Assembly: GCA_020630875.1 (NCBI GenBank)
Contig: JAHDIH010000005.1
Coordinates: 1 to 64,000 of the forward strand
DNA from: Deltaproteobacteria bacterium
GTDB taxonomy: Bacteria; Myxococcota_A; Polyangia; Haliangiales; Haliangiaceae
Direction of reading: 5' to 3'
DNA length: 64,000 nucleotides
Part shown: in pieces, positions 35,640 to 42,927 of the stretch
Layout of the letters: every line of letters starts with the position of its first letter
How positions within the stretch are numbered: the first letter of the stretch is position 1
Translations under genes and position numbers: made by a program
Notes under the pieces: model-generated
What the model was told of the DNA's origin: nothing
The model's database searches: none
Seen by the model: the letters and a program-made list of their open reading frames with translations, nothing else

Positions 35640-36080
35640 CTACCTCAGGCGGGCCCTGGTTGGTGGCGAGGTCGCCGCCTTTTGAAAGGAGCGGTAGCAG
35701 TAACTTCCAGGAATCCACCCCAACGGAATACTTGCGATGATACTGGCTAAGATCTCCGGTTGCTGGAGTAACGCTGTGACTACTTCGTGCGGGTATTTGT
35801 CACCAACTAGTATCGCTAACAGGCTCAGTGACAGCACGGCAACTACAAGACTGAGTGGGGCAATCAGTACTGCGTGACTTTCCTTCTTGGTACAGACAAC
35901 GACCAAAAGCGAAATAAATAACAACGCTGCCGGGATAGCAGGAGCCCCCACCGTTAGAAGAACAATCCAGGCCATTAAGTACAGCGGATCTCTCTCTACA
36001 ATGGCGGTACATCCCGAAGCAACGATCGCGGCGAAGACTCCCCAAAATAAAGCCCACAGAAGTACTTTGGTTTTGTTCAT
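35640..36080 (-). CDS. Tandem membrane-protein paralogue A
   Basis: 146 residues with four hydrophobic segments, ending GWIPGSYCYRSFQKA. Start ATG 36080 (a TTG at 36113 is open but has no support). Paralogue of the protein encoded at 35163-35606. The first helix contains a Gly-Cys that loosely resembles a lipobox (VASGC), but the helix is too long for a clear lipoprotein signal. No known family. It lies between glpD and the VWA gene on the same strand. Confidence 0.7.
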   Translation of the reverse strand: MNKTKVLLWALFWGVFAAIVASGCTAIVERDPLYLMAWIVLLTVGAPAIPAALLFISLLVVVCTKKESHAVLIAPLSLVVAVLSLSLLAILVGDKYPHEVVTALLQQPEILASIIASIPLGWIPGSYCYRSFQKAATSPPTRARLR

Positions 36081-36127
36081 AGTAGCGCTTAGCACTAGGC
36101 AATGATTGGGCAAGCCTTGCAGTAGGC

Positions 36128-36154
36128 AAAAAGGGGCATCTTGCGATACCCCTT
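36128..36154 (-). terminator. Intrinsic terminator of the VWA gene
   Basis: On the minus strand AAGGGG (36154-36149) pairs with CCCCTT (36136-36131) and the stem is followed by a T-run from the AAAAA at 36128-36132. It is placed just after the stop of the VWA-domain gene at 36165. Confidence 0.65.
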
Positions 36155-36164
36155 CAAATAACAG

Positions 36165-37286
36165 CTAGTACTTTACGCCAATTCGTTTGGATTGTTCGGT
36201 GATGGTTTTTTCCACGTTTTTATCGAATCCAGATTTAGGCGCGTTCTTTTTTACGAACCCATCGCGTTTTTTGGTGATACGCCTTATCTCTTTTTGAAGC
36301 GCTTTTCTTTCCTTTTTCTTACTTGAAAACCACGCCTTGCGTTCGTGTAGCGAAAGGTCTGCAACATCAGCTGGTAGCGCGTTGTCATCAGTTAGAGACA
36401 CCGCTCCCTTGGAAACGGCTTGTAGTAAGTCCCCTTCGGGCATTAGTCCCGTTTTGCCAAAGTATCCTGCGGAGTTTCCTGCGTCTTCTGCATCGAACTG
36501 TTTTCTGCGCTGCGCCTTACGGTGGTAGTTTCTGCGTCTTTCGACGCTTCCGCTTCCGTACATGGTTTCAGAGAGTCTCAAATTTAGCTCTTGTAGTTTT
36601 TTATCAAACGGGGTTGCGACCGCTTCCATACCTCCATCTTGTTCAATACTGAGGTAATTCCCGCCAGACATTGAGGAAATTTCTTTCCAGGATTTTTCTG
36701 TGTCATGGTCTGAACCGCAACGAACCGTATTAATGATGATGTTTTTTGATTTGGCCAGCTTCGCGAGTTCGGTACTGGTCGGATAATTGGGGTAATCGTT
36801 GTGAGGCTCTGCATCGCCAACAAGGAAGATTAATTTCAAAACGTTGTCGCTTTTAGACCATTTGAAGTCATTGATAGCTTCTGACAATGCTTGATTGACA
36901 TGCTCGGGACCGTCACCGCCACCTTTAGTTCTCAGCTCCATTAAGTCAGAGTACACTTGATCTATGTCCTCAGTGAGTGCGAACTTTTTAGTGACGTAGT
37001 CGTCTCCGAGGTCTCGATACGCCACCAAACCAAACTTAATCTTTGGTCTCGGAGTACCAGAAGCTAGACTGTTGGCGATTGCCCATATCTTTTTCTTTGC
37101 TCCTGCAACAAGCCCATCCATGCTGCTGGTAGTATCAAGGGCAAATACCACTTCAATGACCGGCGTAGCCTGAACTAAGGTGGTCGTCTTGCCTTTTAGG
37201 CACGAGGAACGAAAGGGCAGATAAGCAAGTGTCGCTCCAATACACAAGCCAACGATAAAACGAACCACAAAACGCATGTTTGACAT
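36165..37286 (-). CDS. VWA-domain protein with signal anchor
   Basis: 373 residues. An N-terminal hydrophobic anchor (FIVGLCIGATLAYLPF) puts the rest outside the cytoplasm. The von Willebrand factor A domain (residues about 45-245) has the metal-binding MIDAS: DTTSSMD, GGGDGPE (second loop with Thr/Asp) and FLVGDAEPHND (third Asp). The C-terminal third is Lys/Arg-rich and helical with repeats of charged residues. VWA proteins mediate protein-protein contacts; a partner is not identifiable here. The gene ends before a hairpin terminator. Confidence 0.9.
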   Translation of the reverse strand: MSNMRFVVRFIVGLCIGATLAYLPFRSSCLKGKTTTLVQATPVIEVVFALDTTSSMDGLVAGAKKKIWAIANSLASGTPRPKIKFGLVAYRDLGDDYVTKKFALTEDIDQVYSDLMELRTKGGGDGPEHVNQALSEAINDFKWSKSDNVLKLIFLVGDAEPHNDYPNYPTSTELAKLAKSKNIIINTVRCGSDHDTEKSWKEISSMSGGNYLSIEQDGGMEAVATPFDKKLQELNLRLSETMYGSGSVERRRNYHRKAQRRKQFDAEDAGNSAGYFGKTGLMPEGDLLQAVSKGAVSLTDDNALPADVADLSLHERKAWFSSKKKERKALQKEIRRITKKRDGFVKKNAPKSGFDKNVEKTITEQSKRIGVKY

Positions 37287-37320
37287 CGCTTGGGTAAACG
37301 CTTCAGTGCCGAGAATCGAT

Positions 37321-38214
37321 CTAAAAAAATGGTTGTTTTTTGGAAAGCAGTTCGTTTAATTGCCGAAGCCCCATTAATTCGGCTTTGTTACGCTTCAGTC
37401 GGGCCGCAGCGACGCCACCAATCACTAAACGAACGTCATCTGGGAGTATTTCTTCGCATTGCTCGAGCAAGGGTTGCGCACGTTTGCGGTCCAGGGAGAC
37501 AAGCGAACTCAAAATCATTTTTGCACCTGTAGCTTTGCAAGCGAATATCAAATCTTCCGGGGGCACCTCTGTACCAAGGTAGACCACGGACCATCCATGC
37601 ATCGTAGCGAGCATGGACACGGTCAAAGCTCCAAACTCATGTCGTTCTTCGGGAAATGTCCCCACGACAACTTTGGTGTTACTTGAAGCCGCAAAAGTTT
37701 TGGTCATGGAAACAAGGCTCTCTCTCATCAACATGCTGGCGGCGTGTTCTTGGGAAATCCGTATGGTCCCTTCTTCCCAACGCCTCCCAATTTCTATCGA
37801 TATCGGCGAAAGTACTAGTTCGACAAACTCCAAAGGTTCATGAAAGGCCGCGGCCCCGTTCAGCAGGGCTCCACCGCGTTCGACATCGAGTTTCGATACC
37901 GCAGCCAAGAACTCAGCGACGTAGTCTTCTTGGTTGTCTAAGTTTTCGGGGGGGAGGGTCTTGCTGGATAGCAGAAGAAGCTCGTCACTCGTTAATCGGG
38001 CTACCGATGAAATAGCGAGCCCGGAATCAACGAGTTGTTTAAGTAATCGTAACTTCGCTACATCGTTTTCACTGAATAACCTTCCACCCTTAGGCGTCCG
38101 CGCCGGGGTGATGGCTTGATAACGTCGTTCCCAGACTCGGATTACGTGTGCAGAAAGTCCCGTTTGAGCGGAAACTGTTCCGATTTTGTAAGTAGCCAGT
38201 TCAGACATCGGCAT
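37321..38214 (-). CDS. MerR-type regulator with cobalamin-binding domain (CarH/LitR-like)
   Basis: 297 residues. An N-terminal MerR helix-turn-helix (residues about 8-75, VIRVWERRYQAITPART) is followed by a helical bundle with the W-x9-EH motif (RWEEGTIRISQEHA), then a Rossmann-like B12 domain with E-x-H-x2-G (ERHEFGA) supplying the lower axial His. These are the signatures of CarA/CarH/LitR, which repress transcription until adenosylcobalamin is removed, often by light. The His that supplies the upper ligand after light in Thermus CarH (right after the Trp) appears to be Glu here. It faces the fasciclin gene across an 84-bp gap with repeated TGTCTAG elements. Confidence 0.93.
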   Translation of the reverse strand: MPMSELATYKIGTVSAQTGLSAHVIRVWERRYQAITPARTPKGGRLFSENDVAKLRLLKQLVDSGLAISSVARLTSDELLLLSSKTLPPENLDNQEDYVAEFLAAVSKLDVERGGALLNGAAAFHEPLEFVELVLSPISIEIGRRWEEGTIRISQEHAASMLMRESLVSMTKTFAASSNTKVVVGTFPEERHEFGALTVSMLATMHGWSVVYLGTEVPPEDLIFACKATGAKMILSSLVSLDRKRAQPLLEQCEEILPDDVRLVIGGVAAARLKRNKAELMGLRQLNELLSKKQPFF

Positions 38215-38228
38215 TTATTGTAGCATGC

Positions 38229-38288
38229 TGTCTAGGTTTTTTCCTTAATTAAGTCAGGGATGTTGCAGTCTGTCTAGTTTTTGTCTAG
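38229..38288. promoter_or_regulatory. Repeated TGTCTAG operator candidate for the B12/MerR regulator
   Basis: TGTCTAG occurs at 38229-38235, 38271-38277 and 38282-38288; the last two are 11 bp apart. TGTTGC at 38261 and TGTGAC at 38291 extend a TGT-spaced pattern. CarH from Thermus is known to bind tandem repeats spaced about 11 bp, each read by one MerR-like domain. The cluster spans the gap between the regulator and the fasciclin gene and covers the -35/-10 spacer of the latter. Binding is an inference. Confidence 0.6.
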
Positions 38289-38291
38289 ATT
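38263..38291 (+). promoter_or_regulatory. Predicted promoter of the fasciclin gene
   Basis: TTGCAG (38263-38268), 17-bp spacer, TAGATT (38286-38291). The -10 ends seven bases before the ATG at 38299, so transcription would start at about the start codon. The TGTCTAG copies lie in the spacer. Confidence 0.55.
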
Positions 38292-38298
38292 GTGACAA

Positions 38299-39186
38299 AT
38301 GAATTATTTAGTGAAACTCGTATCCTTATCCTTACTTCTAGCCGCCTGTGGTGATGACGCCACTGGTGGAGACGGCGGCGAAGCTACCAATACAATTGTA
38401 GACATCGTTGTCGCGAATCCAGACTTCGAGACACTTGAGTCTGCAGTGATTGCAGCGGACCTAGTCGACACCCTTTCCGGGGAGGGCCCGTTTACCGTAT
38501 TCGCTCCAACGGACGACGCTTTCGCACTGCTCCCTGACGGTGTGGTGGCAGGGCTTGACCAAGCAACACTCGCACAAATCCTGAAGTATCATGTTGTTTC
38601 TGGTGCGGTACCAGCTGCCGATGCCATCGGACTGACTAGCGCCACTTCGGTGGAGGGCACGGACATTCAACTGTCCACGACAGGAAGCAACCTGTACCTA
38701 AACGGGCTGACTTTGGTGACCTCGGTAGATATTGAAGCAGATAACGGAATTATCCACGTCATCGACTCCGTAATTCTTCCGATCGACTTTCCGGGCAACT
38801 TGGTAGAAGCGGCTTCTGCCTACCCTCGATTGAGCAGTGCGGTTACATCAATTTCTAACTCTCCTACGGCCCTTGGAGCTGTTCAAGCGACCGCTGGTGC
38901 GACTATCTTCGCTCCGATAAACCAAGCGTTTACCGATGCAAACGTGGACTTGACTGCCGACAGCAGCAACGTCCTTCTTTACCACGCCGTCGGTTCTGAG
39001 ATTGACAGTGCGGCTGCAACAGCGGCAGTGGGGACGGCCCTGACGATGGTTAATAGTGGAACGGTCAACGTTGTTGCCGGTCCTGCGCTTGAGGATGAAC
39101 AAGGCAACACCCGCAATCTGGTTTCTGTTGACCTCAAAGCAAGCAACGGAATTATTCACGCTATTGACGGGCTTCTACTACAATAG
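38299..39186 (+). CDS. Lipoprotein with two fasciclin (FAS1) domains
   Basis: 295 residues. The signal peptide ends LLLAAC (Cys17 lipidated). Two FAS1 domains follow, about residues 32-160 and 163-295. The first has PFTVFAPTDDAFALLP, YHVVSGAVPA and GIIHVIDSVILP; the second has ATIFAPINQAFTDANV, LLYHAVGSE and GIIHAIDGLLL. FAS1 domains mediate cell or matrix adhesion. There is no Shine-Dalgarno, consistent with a leaderless mRNA. It is divergent from the CarH/LitR-like gene and ends before a strong hairpin. Light- or cobalamin-dependent expression is an inference from the operator. Confidence 0.93.
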   Translation: MNYLVKLVSLSLLLAACGDDATGGDGGEATNTIVDIVVANPDFETLESAVIAADLVDTLSGEGPFTVFAPTDDAFALLPDGVVAGLDQATLAQILKYHVVSGAVPAADAIGLTSATSVEGTDIQLSTTGSNLYLNGLTLVTSVDIEADNGIIHVIDSVILPIDFPGNLVEAASAYPRLSSAVTSISNSPTALGAVQATAGATIFAPINQAFTDANVDLTADSSNVLLYHAVGSEIDSAAATAAVGTALTMVNSGTVNVVAGPALEDEQGNTRNLVSVDLKASNGIIHAIDGLLLQ

Positions 39187-39206
39187 ATACGCTTTAGTAC
39201 GAAGCG

Positions 39207-39233
39207 AAGGGTGGCTTACGGGCCACCCTTTTT
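39207..39233 (+). terminator. Intrinsic terminator of the fasciclin gene
   Basis: A 9-bp perfect stem AAGGGTGGC / GCCACCCTT (39207-39215 and 39222-39230) with a 6-nt loop is followed by a T-run (TTTG). It isolates the fasciclin gene from the downstream imelysin unit. Confidence 0.85.
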
Positions 39234-39246
39234 GCGTTCTAGCTAA

Positions 39247-39263
39247 TTGAAAATCATTTTCAA
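39247..39263 (+). promoter_or_regulatory. Fur-box-like palindrome before the imelysin gene
   Basis: TTGAAAATCATTTTCAA is a near-perfect inverted repeat; its core TGAAAATCATTTTCA has the 7-1-7 form of the Fur consensus and differs at two positions. It lies 17 bp upstream of the predicted -35. Its position before an imelysin gene, a family often iron-regulated, supports Fur binding. A weaker GAAAATGATAAC repeat overlaps the start codon. Confidence 0.65.
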
Positions 39264-39280
39264 ATACGGCCAATTCTTGG

Positions 39281-39309
39281 TTGACTGCTCGCCGAGATAG
39301 TCCTATACC
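39281..39309 (+). promoter_or_regulatory. Predicted promoter of the imelysin operon
   Basis: TTGACT (39281-39286), spacer of 17 bp, TATACC (39304-39309). The -35 matches at 5 of 6, the -10 at 4 of 6. The -10 ends nine bases before the ATG, so the transcript would have a very short or no leader. Confidence 0.65.
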
Positions 39310-39318
39310 GATTTCAAG

Positions 39319-40482
39319 ATGAAAATGATAACGAATTTCAATTTCATATTGCTGTGGTGCCTTACGTCCGCGTGTGGGCAGGGGACATCTCCAGCAGAAG
39401 ATGGCGGGGATCGCCGACGGGTACTCGCTAGCTTAGCCACTAACGTATTTCAACCATCTCTTGGAGAGTTCGAGTCGGCGTTACTAACCCTAGAAACGTC
39501 GCTAAGTGACTATTGCGGAGGCAGTGCCATTGCTTCCGAGGTTCAGAGTTCTTGGAACGCAGCAATGCTTTCTTGGCAGCGTTTGGAAGCGATGCAAGTC
39601 GGTCCGCTTGCCGAAGACGGCGGTGCGCTGCGGGATCAGGTTTATTCATGGCCGCTTGGTGTTGGTACGGCGGCCAACGAATGCAGTGTTGACATTGAGG
39701 TGGCTCGTTACGCGCAAGATCCAAACGTCAGCCTGAAGGAAAAACTTGTAGATAGAAGAGGTTTGGATGCACTCGGTTACCTACTGTATGCGGAAGGAAC
39801 CAGCGGTGTTTGCGACTCTGAACCTTCCGGATGGAGTGCACTATCGGAAGTGGACCGTTTGGCAGCACGCTGCGGCTACGCCTCCCTTGTAGTAGAGGAT
39901 CTGGTCGCCACTCACACGACGTTGCGCGAGCGATGGGATGGCAACGGTGGATTCGAGCAACAATTGGTCGCTGCTGGTACTCCAGAGAGTGAGTTTGGTT
40001 CCGCGCAGACCGCGCTTAACTGGGTCTCCAATGCAATGTTCTATCTGGATACAGAGGTCAAAGATATGAAAGTGGGCCGACCCAGTGGCGTACAAGAAAA
40101 TCAATGCGGCGTGGCGGTGGTTTGCCTAGAAGTATTAGAGTTCGATGCGGTCGAACTTAATAATGAAACTCTTGTGGCGAACCTTGAAGGCTTTGCTGGA
40201 CTTTACTACGGGACGCTCAGCGACGACGGCTATGGGTTTGACGACTATCTTGTAGCGTTGGGAGCTGAGCGTACTGCAGCTGACATGAGCGCAGCGGTGG
40301 ATAATGCTGTGGACTCCGCTCGGCAGCTCTCCGCCCCGATGAGGGAACTTTTACTTTCGAATCCTGAAGAAGTCGTCGCGCTCTACAACTCTGTAAAAGG
40401 TATTACGGACATTTTCAAAAGTGAATTCTTCACTGTGACCGGTCTGGATCTTCCCGATATGGGAGCCGGCGACAATGACTAA
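39319..40482 (+). CDS. Imelysin-family lipoprotein (iron-regulated IrpA type)
   Basis: 387 residues. The signal peptide ends LTSAC (Cys19). The imelysin/M75 fold is helical; recognisable elements are WQRLEAMQVGPLAEDG with WPLGVG near residues 91-115 and RRGLDALGYLLYAEG near 149. The GxHxxE metal site of the family is not obvious, so this may be a non-metal-binding variant. Such lipoproteins are linked to iron uptake. The gene lies downstream of a Fur-box-like palindrome and overlaps the next gene by 8 nt, forming an operon with the DUF4856 lipoprotein. Confidence 0.9.
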   Translation: MKMITNFNFILLWCLTSACGQGTSPAEDGGDRRRVLASLATNVFQPSLGEFESALLTLETSLSDYCGGSAIASEVQSSWNAAMLSWQRLEAMQVGPLAEDGGALRDQVYSWPLGVGTAANECSVDIEVARYAQDPNVSLKEKLVDRRGLDALGYLLYAEGTSGVCDSEPSGWSALSEVDRLAARCGYASLVVEDLVATHTTLRERWDGNGGFEQQLVAAGTPESEFGSAQTALNWVSNAMFYLDTEVKDMKVGRPSGVQENQCGVAVVCLEVLEFDAVELNNETLVANLEGFAGLYYGTLSDDGYGFDDYLVALGAERTAADMSAAVDNAVDSARQLSAPMRELLLSNPEEVVALYNSVKGITDIFKSEFFTVTGLDLPDMGAGDND

Positions 40483-40504
40483 CAAAACAATGACTAACAA
40501 AACA
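40473..40504 (+). repeat. 15-bp tandem duplication at the start of the DUF4856 gene
   Basis: CAATGACTAACAAAA is duplicated at 40473-40487 and 40488-40502, followed by CAATGA of a third partial copy. It creates three in-frame ATGs (40475, 40490, 40505), so the protein begins MTNKTMTNKTMKF, two copies of MTNKT followed by MKF. The first ATG overlaps the stop of the upstream imelysin gene. Confidence 0.9.
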
Positions 40505-42097
40505 ATGAAATTTACAACGGCGATTCTGCTGGCCACAAGTATTGGTTGCGGCGACGGAACTGAAACGAGTCCACTAGCGGATGCAAGCGACAACCAGCTG
40601 ACGGTACCAAATGATTATACCTTCGATAGCCGTTTTACGGAGGCACCGAGTAGCGTCAGCTATGGTGGGCAGACCTTTCGCCACATTCTGATATCTGAAC
40701 TGAAAGGGTACATCGACGACGGACTTTCCGCAGATCTTGCTTCCCTTAATGTGACGACTGGCGGTACCGAAATAGTCGACAAACTCAATGACGACTACTA
40801 TTGGTTTGGCGCACTCAGTGGACAAGACTGCCCCGCAGGACAAGAATGCATGGACGATGGCGGAGCTGACGGCAACCGTCCGATACTCTATGCGCTGCCA
40901 GCTGGAAAAATTTTTGCTGACATTGGGGGGAGCACCAGTATTAAAGGCGGTAAGTTAAAAGAGAAGATAGCTGGTTTTGATAGCGTAGGACGAGACTGGC
41001 AAAACGGAGGCCTCTTTAAAGGTTGGCAAGAAGGCACGCCAACCAACGCAGATGAGCTCGTGCAATATTACTTTCAAATGTTGCAGCTTCGAGCAGAGTC
41101 CATTACTGGCGGTGTCGTAGCAACTACGGCGGCTGGAGCATTCGACCTCAACAATCCCGACGGCGATGCTGGCACCGCAGATTCGGTGGTATTTGTGGAT
41201 ACGCAAGGGCGCGACATCAACCAGTTACTGCAAAAGTTTCTTCTTGGTGCCATCGCCTTCCATCAAGCAACAGACGACTACCTCGATAGCGACGTGGACG
41301 AAAAAGGAATTCTTGCCAGTAACACGCAAAGTGGCAGTAGTGCTTACTCAGCTCTTGAGCATGCTTGGGATGAGGGGTTTGGCTACTACGGAGCGGCAAG
41401 AGCGCTAAGTAGCTACAGAATATCTGCGGTTTCCGGTAAATGCGCAGATGACCCAGGGTGCGGAACGGCTGGCCCGACAACGAGTGAGTTTGATGCAGAT
41501 GAAGACGGAGCCGTCGATCCCAACTCGGAGATGCATTTCGGTGCTTCCATCAACGCGGCGAAACGAGATTGGGGCGTGCGAAATGAGACGACCCCCACCG
41601 CGATTTACGAGGAGGCTTCTCTCGCGTTTCGAACCGGACGGGCCATCATTCACAGTGCAGGTGAGACGCTTACCGCGGAAGAACTAAACGCGCTGACGTT
41701 CCAACGAGACATTGCGGTAAGAAAATACGAGGAAGCCATCGCAGCAACGGCGATTCACTACATTAATGATTTGACGGCAGACCTCAACGTTTGGAACGGT
41801 GGTTCGCTAGAAGCTTCCGGTGGCAACGATTCTTTAACCGTTGACGAGTATCTAACTCTTGCCAAGCACTACTCGGAGTTAAAAGGTTTTGCGCTTTCTT
41901 TGCAATTTTCTCCGCATTCACCATTAACTGCTGCTCAGTTTGCATTGCTGCACCAAAAACTTGCAGATAAGCCTGTCGTTCCAGGCCCTTCGGTGAGCGA
42001 GGCCGCAGTAAATGCCTACAAGGCTGACTTGATTGAAGCAAGAGCTATTCTTCGCGACACGTATGGGTTTGACAGCGCGAATGCCGCAGCATGGTAA
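40475..42097 (+). CDS. DUF4856-domain lipoprotein (imelysin relative)
   Basis: 540 residues; three in-frame ATGs are possible, the third (40505) directly before the signal peptide (MKFTTAILLATSIGC). The mature protein has the DUF4856 pattern: YTFDSRF, SYGGQTFRHILI, EHAWDEGFGYYG, NAAKRDWGVRNE and a helical C-terminal half. A calcium-like loop DADEDGAVDPNSE lies near residue 344. It overlaps the imelysin gene by 8 nt, so the two are co-transcribed behind the Fur-like site. Probably an outer-envelope component of iron acquisition. Confidence 0.88.
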   Translation: MTNKTMTNKTMKFTTAILLATSIGCGDGTETSPLADASDNQLTVPNDYTFDSRFTEAPSSVSYGGQTFRHILISELKGYIDDGLSADLASLNVTTGGTEIVDKLNDDYYWFGALSGQDCPAGQECMDDGGADGNRPILYALPAGKIFADIGGSTSIKGGKLKEKIAGFDSVGRDWQNGGLFKGWQEGTPTNADELVQYYFQMLQLRAESITGGVVATTAAGAFDLNNPDGDAGTADSVVFVDTQGRDINQLLQKFLLGAIAFHQATDDYLDSDVDEKGILASNTQSGSSAYSALEHAWDEGFGYYGAARALSSYRISAVSGKCADDPGCGTAGPTTSEFDADEDGAVDPNSEMHFGASINAAKRDWGVRNETTPTAIYEEASLAFRTGRAIIHSAGETLTAEELNALTFQRDIAVRKYEEAIAATAIHYINDLTADLNVWNGGSLEASGGNDSLTVDEYLTLAKHYSELKGFALSLQFSPHSPLTAAQFALLHQKLADKPVVPGPSVSEAAVNAYKADLIEARAILRDTYGFDSANAAAW

Positions 42098-42113
42098 TTA
42101 ACTAGGTTTGAAC

Positions 42114-42144
42114 AAAAAAAGGACGGGGTGTTTTCCCGTCCTTT
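42114..42144. terminator. Bidirectional intrinsic terminator
   Basis: AAAGGACGGG / CCCGTCCTTT stem with a GTGTTTT loop. An A-tract (42114-42120) gives a T-run on the minus strand and TTTCTGTT follows on the plus strand. It serves both convergent genes ending at 42097 and 42162. Confidence 0.85.
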
Positions 42145-42161
42145 CTGTTGTTAGCAAAGTG

Positions 42162-42806
42162 TCAGTTTCTAAAGTAGAAACCATCCAAAGTTTTTAGCGC
42201 AATAATCCCGTTAACTTTATTGTAGTAAATGCCCATGCCATCTTTTTCGTAGCTCCAAATGTTGTCAAAGGAACGACCGTCAATAAGCAATGTCCCGTTG
42301 AATTGGAACGGGGTGATGTTGCCAGGTTGTGGCGGCTGTGGGTTTGTAACTTGAATGTATCCTTTGATTGTAGCTTGACCATCCCGGCTGAGATTGATGT
42401 AAATCGATTCCGAAGGATTTGTATCTGAGCCAGCTATTTCTGCTGTGATGTTTATCAGATAACCGTTGGAACTAAAGATTTTGTCCATGTTGTCGTAGGC
42501 GTAGTAGGCCCAAGCGGTGTAAGGCTTAACGTCGAACGTGGTGCAAACTTTCCTGACATGAAGTCTTGCCGCGGTATTGTTCGTCTGCGGCAACTCGTTG
42601 AGCACTACTTGCGTACTTCCTCTGGAAAACGAGAGGCTGGATGCCGCTGCTTCCAGGTTCCAAGTTTGGAATTCTTGGCTGTAGTTGATGGGACCGAGAT
42701 TCTCTTCGTCAGAAGTGTCGCATGGTGGATTGCATCCGCTGGTAAGTAGAAGTGCTAGCGACGCGAACGCTGCGACAAAGGTATTTCGATTTTCTATCAT
42801 TTTCAT
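42162..42806 (-). CDS. Secreted lipoprotein, unknown function
   Basis: 214 residues from the ATG at 42806; a GTG at 42836 would add ten. The signal peptide ends LLTSGC (Cys25), followed by an acidic linker, then a beta-rich domain (ARLHVRKVCTTFDVKPYTAW; FNGTLLIDGRSFDNIWSYE). No family recognised. The beginning of the gene (ATGAAAATGATA) matches that of the imelysin gene, and a GAAAATGATA repeat may be a second Fur-like element. It is flanked by hairpin terminators on both sides. Confidence 0.7.
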   Translation of the reverse strand: MKMIENRNTFVAAFASLALLLTSGCNPPCDTSDEENLGPINYSQEFQTWNLEAAASSLSFSRGSTQVVLNELPQTNNTAARLHVRKVCTTFDVKPYTAWAYYAYDNMDKIFSSNGYLINITAEIAGSDTNPSESIYINLSRDGQATIKGYIQVTNPQPPQPGNITPFQFNGTLLIDGRSFDNIWSYEKDGMGIYYNKVNGIIALKTLDGFYFRN

Positions 42807-42870
42807 TTTTGTTCGTTTTCCTGTGCTGATAAACACGTCAGCTCTATCAGGTCTTCAACCTAGCTTCCAT

Positions 42871-42899
42871 AAAAAAACGCCCTCGTTGGGAGGGCGTTT
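42871..42899 (-). terminator. Intrinsic terminator of aspS
   Basis: CGCCCTC / GAGGGCG stem extended by AAA/TTT, loop GTTGG. The seven A at 42871-42877 give a T-run on the minus strand. Located just past the aspS stop. Confidence 0.85.
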
Positions 42900-42927
42900 C
42901 TATTCCTTCGTAAAAAAGACTACTTAC

